Source: Clostridiales bacterium
Lineage (GTDB): Bacteria; Bacillota; Clostridia; Oscillospirales; Acutalibacteraceae
Length of the DNA stretch: 6,567 bases
NCBI GenBank assembly: GCA_019417145.1
Contig: DXVY01000096.1
Span: 1-6,567, forward strand
Reading direction: 5' to 3'
Shown: positions 6,186 through 6,567 of the stretch, piece by piece
How positions within the stretch are numbered: position 1 is the first letter of the stretch
Layout of the letters: each line of letters starts with the position of its first letter
Translations under genes and position numbers: made by a program
The notes under the pieces: model-generated
Database searches by the model: none
What the model saw: only the letters and a program-made list of their open reading frames with translations
Told to the model about the DNA's origin: nothing

Positions 6186-6343
6186 CCGTAAGATTTGATT
6201 ATTCAGCAGGCCCAACTGGAGGGTCTTCTGATGAACGGCCATTGGAGCATGATTGTATGGAGATGAGCGCTTGTTTTGCCTTAAAAAATACGTCTAGCCT
6301 GCATCTGTTAATAAAAATATGGTATGATACATTTTAAGATATA

Positions 6344-6372
6344 TTTACATTCTAAATGGAATTTTATATAAT
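6344..6372 (+). promoter_or_regulatory. near-consensus promoter for the truncated right-end gene
   Basis: TTTACA (6344-6349) and a perfect TATAAT (6367-6372) are separated by 17 bases. Transcription should start near 6379. This leaves a leader of roughly 140 nt before the preferred ATG at 6522, or about 50 nt to the in-frame ATG at 6429. The AT-rich surroundings make chance matches easier, but the spacing and the downstream gene start support it. Confidence 0.7.
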
Positions 6373-6521
6373 AAAAGTAGAATCCATGGATACGCATCGC
6401 AGTTTGGGCCAGAAAGAGGATGATTCCCATGCACAACCGAATCCCAAAAAATGGTATCACAGAAGCCACCGGTGCGTTTGCAACTACCCCATATAAACCT
6501 ATAAGCAAAGGGGCGTTTTCC

Positions 6522-6567
6522 ATGCGTAAAAAAAGTTTTTTTCTCATCTTCTTTCTTGCTTTATGTC
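6522..6567 (+). CDS. N-terminus of a probable exported protein, cut by the window end
   Basis: Only the first 15 codons are present: MRKKSFFLIFFLALC. The charged RKK followed by a hydrophobic run is typical of a signal peptide or membrane anchor; the cysteine at 15 is not in a standard lipobox, so a lipoprotein is possible but not supported. AAAGGGG (6507-6513) lies 8 bases before the ATG, an excellent ribosome binding site, and a near-consensus promoter lies at 6344-6372. The frame is open upstream to an ATG at 6429 (GAGG 9 bases before it), which would add 31 residues with a polar, non-signal-like sequence; I prefer 6522. Function cannot be told. Confidence 0.6.
   Translation, partial: MRKKSFFLIFFLALC

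Larger units (their letters stand above)
6042..6343. other. gene-free stretch
   Basis: No credible gene is seen between the operon promoter and the promoter at 6344. Two possible minus-strand reading frames here (6021-6242 and 6308-6547) lack ribosome binding sites and family features. The left half holds the GC-rich hairpin cluster and a further hairpin listed separately. From about 6186 the sequence becomes clearly AT-rich and has no recognisable structure up to the promoter. Confidence 0.6.

Noticed and set aside
6021..6242. A 73-codon minus-strand frame upstream of the DUF134 gene
   Set aside because: It runs through the hairpin cluster and into the operon promoter, lacks a convincing ribosome binding site and has no domain; its sequence follows from the palindromes.
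6308..6547. A 79-codon minus-strand frame with hydrophobic stretches
   Set aside because: It is opposite a promoter and gene start with good signals on the plus strand and has no clear ribosome binding site. The hydrophobic runs follow from AT-rich sequence.
1..6567. CRISPR array, tRNA/rRNA gene, insertion sequence or toxin-antitoxin pair
   Set aside because: I saw no regularly spaced repeats, tRNA cloverleaf, transposase motifs with terminal repeats, or paired small genes with toxin-antitoxin features.

Overview
The window looks like chromosomal DNA from a GC-rich member of the Firmicutes, most likely a Clostridia-type anaerobe of the Oscillospirales kind. The reasons are strong purine-rich ribosome binding sites (GGAGG, AAAGGAG), classic TTGACA/TATAAT-like promoters, a PdxR/PdxST vitamin B6 module, a DUF134 regulator and a CoA-disulfide-reductase-like enzyme with a rhodanese tail. 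The taxon is inferred from gene content and signals only.

Left part (1-3169): a vitamin B6 module. A MocR-type regulator (pdxR, minus strand) is divergent from pdxS and pdxT (plus strand). PdxS and PdxT form the two-subunit PLP synthase: PdxT releases ammonia from glutamine and PdxS builds pyridoxal 5'-phosphate from ribose 5-phosphate and glyceraldehyde 3-phosphate. PdxR carries a PLP-binding aminotransferase-like domain and probably senses the product. The 113-bp intergenic region holds a TATAAT box and candidate operator elements.

Middle (3193-3984): a pentapeptide-repeat protein with its own promoter and a strong hairpin terminator. The terminator also separates it from the convergent genes to the right.

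Right part (3989-6041, minus strand): a two-gene operon. A small cysteine-rich DUF134 HTH protein overlaps by ATGA a 539-residue FAD/NAD(P)H disulfide reductase with a C-terminal rhodanese-like domain, which suggests thiol/persulfide or redox chemistry. A TTGACA-17-TAAACT promoter carries an imperfect 22-bp palindrome over its -35 region, a plausible site for autoregulation.

Right end (6042-6567): about 480 bases without a complete gene. It starts with a cluster of tight GC-rich hairpins, then turns abruptly AT-rich. A near-consensus promoter leads to the first 15 codons of a gene that runs off the window and begins with a signal-peptide-like sequence.

Most of the window is ordinary core or accessory metabolism and I see no clear new defence or mobile system. 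The points most worth a second look are the DUF134/CoADR-rhodanese pair with its palindrome, the Qnr-like pentapeptide protein, and the hairpin cluster.
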